Shown one piece after another: positions 63,701-64,000 of a DNA stretch of 64,000 bases (position 1 is its first letter; every line of letters begins with the position of its first letter). The notes beneath the pieces are model-generated. The model made no database searches. It had not been told where the DNA came from and worked only from the letters and a program-made list of their open reading frames with translations. Origin of the DNA: Atopsyche davidsoni. Its lineage: Eukaryota; Arthropoda; Insecta; Trichoptera; Hydrobiosidae. The stretch covers positions 4,218,501 to 4,282,500 of the forward strand of contig JAILWY010000027.1 in the NCBI GenBank assembly GCA_022113835.1. The letters run 5' to 3'. Position numbers and translations under genes: made by a program.

Positions 63701-64000
63701 GGATACGCCTCAAAGTCCAAAATAAAAGCAACCTCTAGACCCAAAACTACTCCTGAGTCAGCTTTCAAATACTTGGAAAAGATCAACAACTTAACGAGAA
63801 CAGTTCTTAACAACCTACTTAACAATAAACAAAAGAATATGAGGTACAACATCAGGGTTTCAGTCAATAAGCCCGACAACGTAGCAACGAGGAGAGGAAA
63901 CTTCAAGCACCCTGGCGGAAGTACGATTGAGTTTTCAGAAAGCGAAGTGCCCAAAAACACATGGGGTAGCTTATTCAGTGGCAATATTGAACCTACTACA
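42798..64000 (+). CDS. Secreted trypsin-like (S1A) serine protease, 5' 292 codons, 3' end off window
   Basis: Exons are 42798-42882, 60271-60380, 61069-61175, 62502-62641 and 63567->64000, all GT-AG and in phase. Exon 1 encodes a 28-residue hydrophobic signal peptide ([20 protein letters not shown]..). Next come ECGVP, whose Cys30 is expected to pair with the catalytic domain, an activation site R50|IIKG, WPWQVSL, the catalytic His97 in [13 protein letters not shown], and the catalytic Asp146 in HDIALMKL, which spans a splice junction. After ICLP (167-170) a Ser/Thr/Lys/Asn-rich segment continues for over 120 residues to the window edge, without the CxVxGWG that normally follows within about 15-20 residues. 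The catalytic Ser is off window. Joining exon 1 across 17.4 kb rests on phase and the signal peptide and is less certain. Confidence 0.82.
44469..44835 (-). pseudogene. LINE reverse-transcriptase C-terminal tail, degraded
   Basis: On the minus strand it reads the same conserved blocks in order: a [13 protein letters not shown] region, [31 protein letters not shown], then [12 protein letters not shown]. Deletions break the frame. It lies inside protease intron 1. Confidence 0.7.
44935..45050 (+). repeat. LINE 3' tail fragment
   Basis: A diverged copy of the last part of the LINE ORF and 3' end (GGTGCTGAATTTACGAC..CAGGTCACCAACCTCCTCTG), in plus orientation. It lies about 100 nt beyond the minus-strand fragment, so the two fragments are in opposite orientation. 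Confidence 0.5.
51815..52130 (-). repeat. SINE-like repeat, near full length
   Basis: Minus-strand copy. Its 3' tail reads on the plus strand as CAAGTGCCTCTCCTCAAAGG, then CATATACTCATGCTGAGCCA. The body has CGCAGTTTTATATTGGAAGG and ATTGCTGCTGCCCAATAGTA, and the 5' head has GGTACAGAATGGCAGG-like sequence. It matches the copy at 57560 closely along its length. Confidence 0.8.
53164..53196. repeat. Perfect 15-bp hairpin
   Basis: CTCGTAAAAACTGAA, then ATA, then the exact reverse complement TTCAGTTTTTACGAG. It is isolated within protease intron 1. Confidence 0.9.
53333..53405 (+). repeat. Degraded SINE-like 3' tail
   Basis: AAAACCATGAAGAGTTATAT..CAGTGAGATGTTCACC..AAGAAGAAG resembles the 3' tail of the dispersed repeat, with many changes. 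Confidence 0.35.
55440..55836. mobile_element. Inverted-repeat MITE
   Basis: The ends AGCTGCCTACACAC and GTGTGTAGGCAGCT are perfect inverted repeats. Inner sequences (GACAACCAATCGG and GGTTGTCGGTTGTG) are also related in inverted orientation. An element with similar ends lies at 17380. No flanking target duplication is clear. A 182-codon minus-strand frame covers it but has no recognisable domain. Confidence 0.65.
56093..56345 (-). pseudogene. LINE tail next to a hAT-like terminus
   Basis: CAGGGGTGTGCAAATC.. at about 56093 resembles a hAT terminus. From about 56133 it is followed by a minus-strand LINE 3' tail (plus-strand view TGCCTCTCCTCACAGGAGG, then CAATTCGGCCGCACTTCC, then TGGCGCAAATTCCGCATCCA). 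The right hAT end is not located, so this part is tentative. Confidence 0.5.
56468..56570. repeat. Half-copy related to the 24441-24627 foldback arm
   Basis: GTTGGCGAAACTTGTCACAA..GCGGAAAATCAC..TTTATTTAAA parallels the right arm of the foldback (GTTGGCGAAACCGGTCACC..GTGGAAAAATCAC..TTTATTTAAA). Confidence 0.55.
57002..57034. repeat. AAT microsatellite
   Basis: A run of ATA/AAT trinucleotides ending AATAATAATAATAATAATG, of no apparent function. Confidence 0.7.
57555..57873 (-). repeat. SINE-like repeat, near full length, with ATG-type 3' tail
   Basis: Minus-strand copy with all blocks. On the plus strand it begins with a CATCATCATCATC run (so GATGATGATGATG ends the element) and CTCTCCTCAGAGGAGGTTGG. 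It continues through GAGCATATACTCATGCTGAG, TTGCTGCTGCCCAATAGCAT and GATCTGATACTCC to AGGGTACAGAATGGCAG. Confidence 0.85.
60525..61028. mobile_element. Non-autonomous hAT-like element with 8-bp target duplication
   Basis: Lies in the protease intron between the exons at 60271 and 61069. The left terminus CACTGGTTCCCAAA and the inverted right terminus CATAGGCTCCCAAA are related, and the flanks GTGTAAAC (60517-60524) and ATGTAAAC (61029-61036) match at 7 of 8 bases. The interior has GGGGGTC..TAC blocks near both ends and CCACCAAGTACTCTCTGTCA at about 60784, which also occurs inside the 2015-3133 element. No transposase. Confidence 0.7.
61612..61655 (+). repeat. tRNA-like promoter boxes (possible tRNA-derived repeat head)
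   Basis: TGGCGGTTAGCACG resembles a Pol III A box and AGTTCGACCTTG a B box, about 20 nt apart. The surrounding sequence cannot be folded by eye into a standard tRNA, because the T-arm loop is one base short. More likely a relic of a tRNA or tRNA-derived SINE. Confidence 0.3.
61808..61943. repeat. Short inverted-repeat MITE candidate
   Basis: The left arm (CCACCAACTTGCCAATAGCA) is imperfectly mirrored by the right arm (GCTATTCGCTAACTTCAAGT, then TGGTGTCTACGAGG). The sequence CACACGTTGCAACA recalls the CACACGCTGCGACA end of the 17380/55440 family. Confidence 0.4.
62066..62290 (-). repeat. SINE-like repeat, internally deleted
   Basis: Minus-strand copy with a 3' tail (plus-strand CAAGTGCCTCTTTTCAGAGG), AAGTCTGCACATTGCTGCTG and a head CAGGGTACAGAATGGCAG..GCACAAGCAACAG. 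The CAGATCTAAACG block of the 57555 copy is missing. Confidence 0.7.
62695..63520 (-). pseudogene. LINE reverse-transcriptase tail interrupted by a mariner element
   Basis: The 3' end of the LINE tail lies at about 62695-62750 (plus-strand CTCCTGGTGCCTCTCCTCAT.., then ACCATTTCATCGAG). The continuation lies at about 63238-63520 (TATCCTGGACTAGTCAC, then TTCAGCCGTACTTCCGAC, then CGCAAATTCCGCATCCACGT). In the uninterrupted copy at 40478 the matching blocks are adjacent, so the mariner sequence between them was inserted later. Confidence 0.75.
62751..63237 (-). mobile_element. Internally deleted mariner element with TIRs and TA target duplication
   Basis: The left end CGAAGGCGGTCCGATAAGT and the inverted right end CGAGGGCGGTCCGATAAGT match at 18 of 19 bases, with TA on each side (62749-62750 and 63238-63239). 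The minus strand encodes the C-terminal half of a mariner transposase: [19 protein letters not shown], then FHHDNAPAH (the second catalytic Asp), and in another frame [18 protein letters not shown] (the third Asp). A frameshift lies between these blocks and the N-terminal half is missing. At 487 bp, against roughly 1.3 kb for full mariners, it cannot encode active transposase. Confidence 0.9.

Overview
This is an AT-rich animal nuclear window, with GT-AG introns, long introns, dispersed transposons and no bacterial gene organisation. Gene content (a MAP3K4/Mekk1-type kinase, SCCPDH-type oxidoreductases, a trypsin-like protease) and the transposon types (mariner, hAT, TTAA-target elements, a LINE with a short tail-sharing repeat) suggest an insect. 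I cannot name the order; a hemipteran would fit.

Layout. (1) Positions 1-19827, minus strand: 20 coding exons of a MAP3K4 (Drosophila Mekk1) orthologue. They run from the start codon at 19827 to the left edge, and the kinase domain lies beyond that edge. One intron carries a non-autonomous hAT element with an 8-bp target duplication. (2) Positions 21131-33756, plus strand: three complete tandem paralogues of a saccharopine-dehydrogenase-like oxidoreductase (SCCPDH family). Each has seven coding exons with identical splice positions and a splice acceptor exactly 12 nt before the ATG. A TTAA-flanked piggyBac-like element and a foldback repeat sit between copies 1 and 2. An LTR fragment with a 5-bp target duplication sits in intron 1 of copy 2. 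(3) Positions 33757-42797: intergenic, with degraded LINE 3' tails, related short repeats and a strongly G-rich tract. (4) Position 42798 to the right edge, plus strand: a secreted trypsin-like serine protease. A signal-peptide exon is joined in phase, across a 17.4-kb repeat-filled intron, to the catalytic-domain exons. The last visible exon carries an unusual low-complexity insertion of more than 120 residues after the ICLP segment, and the Ser-containing half lies off the window.

The genes do not form one pathway. MAP3K4 is a stress-MAPK kinase, SCCPDH proteins are membrane- or lipid-droplet-associated putative oxidoreductases, and the protease is secretory. MAP3K4 and SCCPDH copy 1 are divergent, with 1.3 kb between start codons. 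I found no CRISPR array, operon or prokaryotic defence system. The most notable items are the protease insertion, the SCCPDH cluster with paralogue-specific changes in the most conserved motif, and several transposon insertions whose boundaries can be read exactly.
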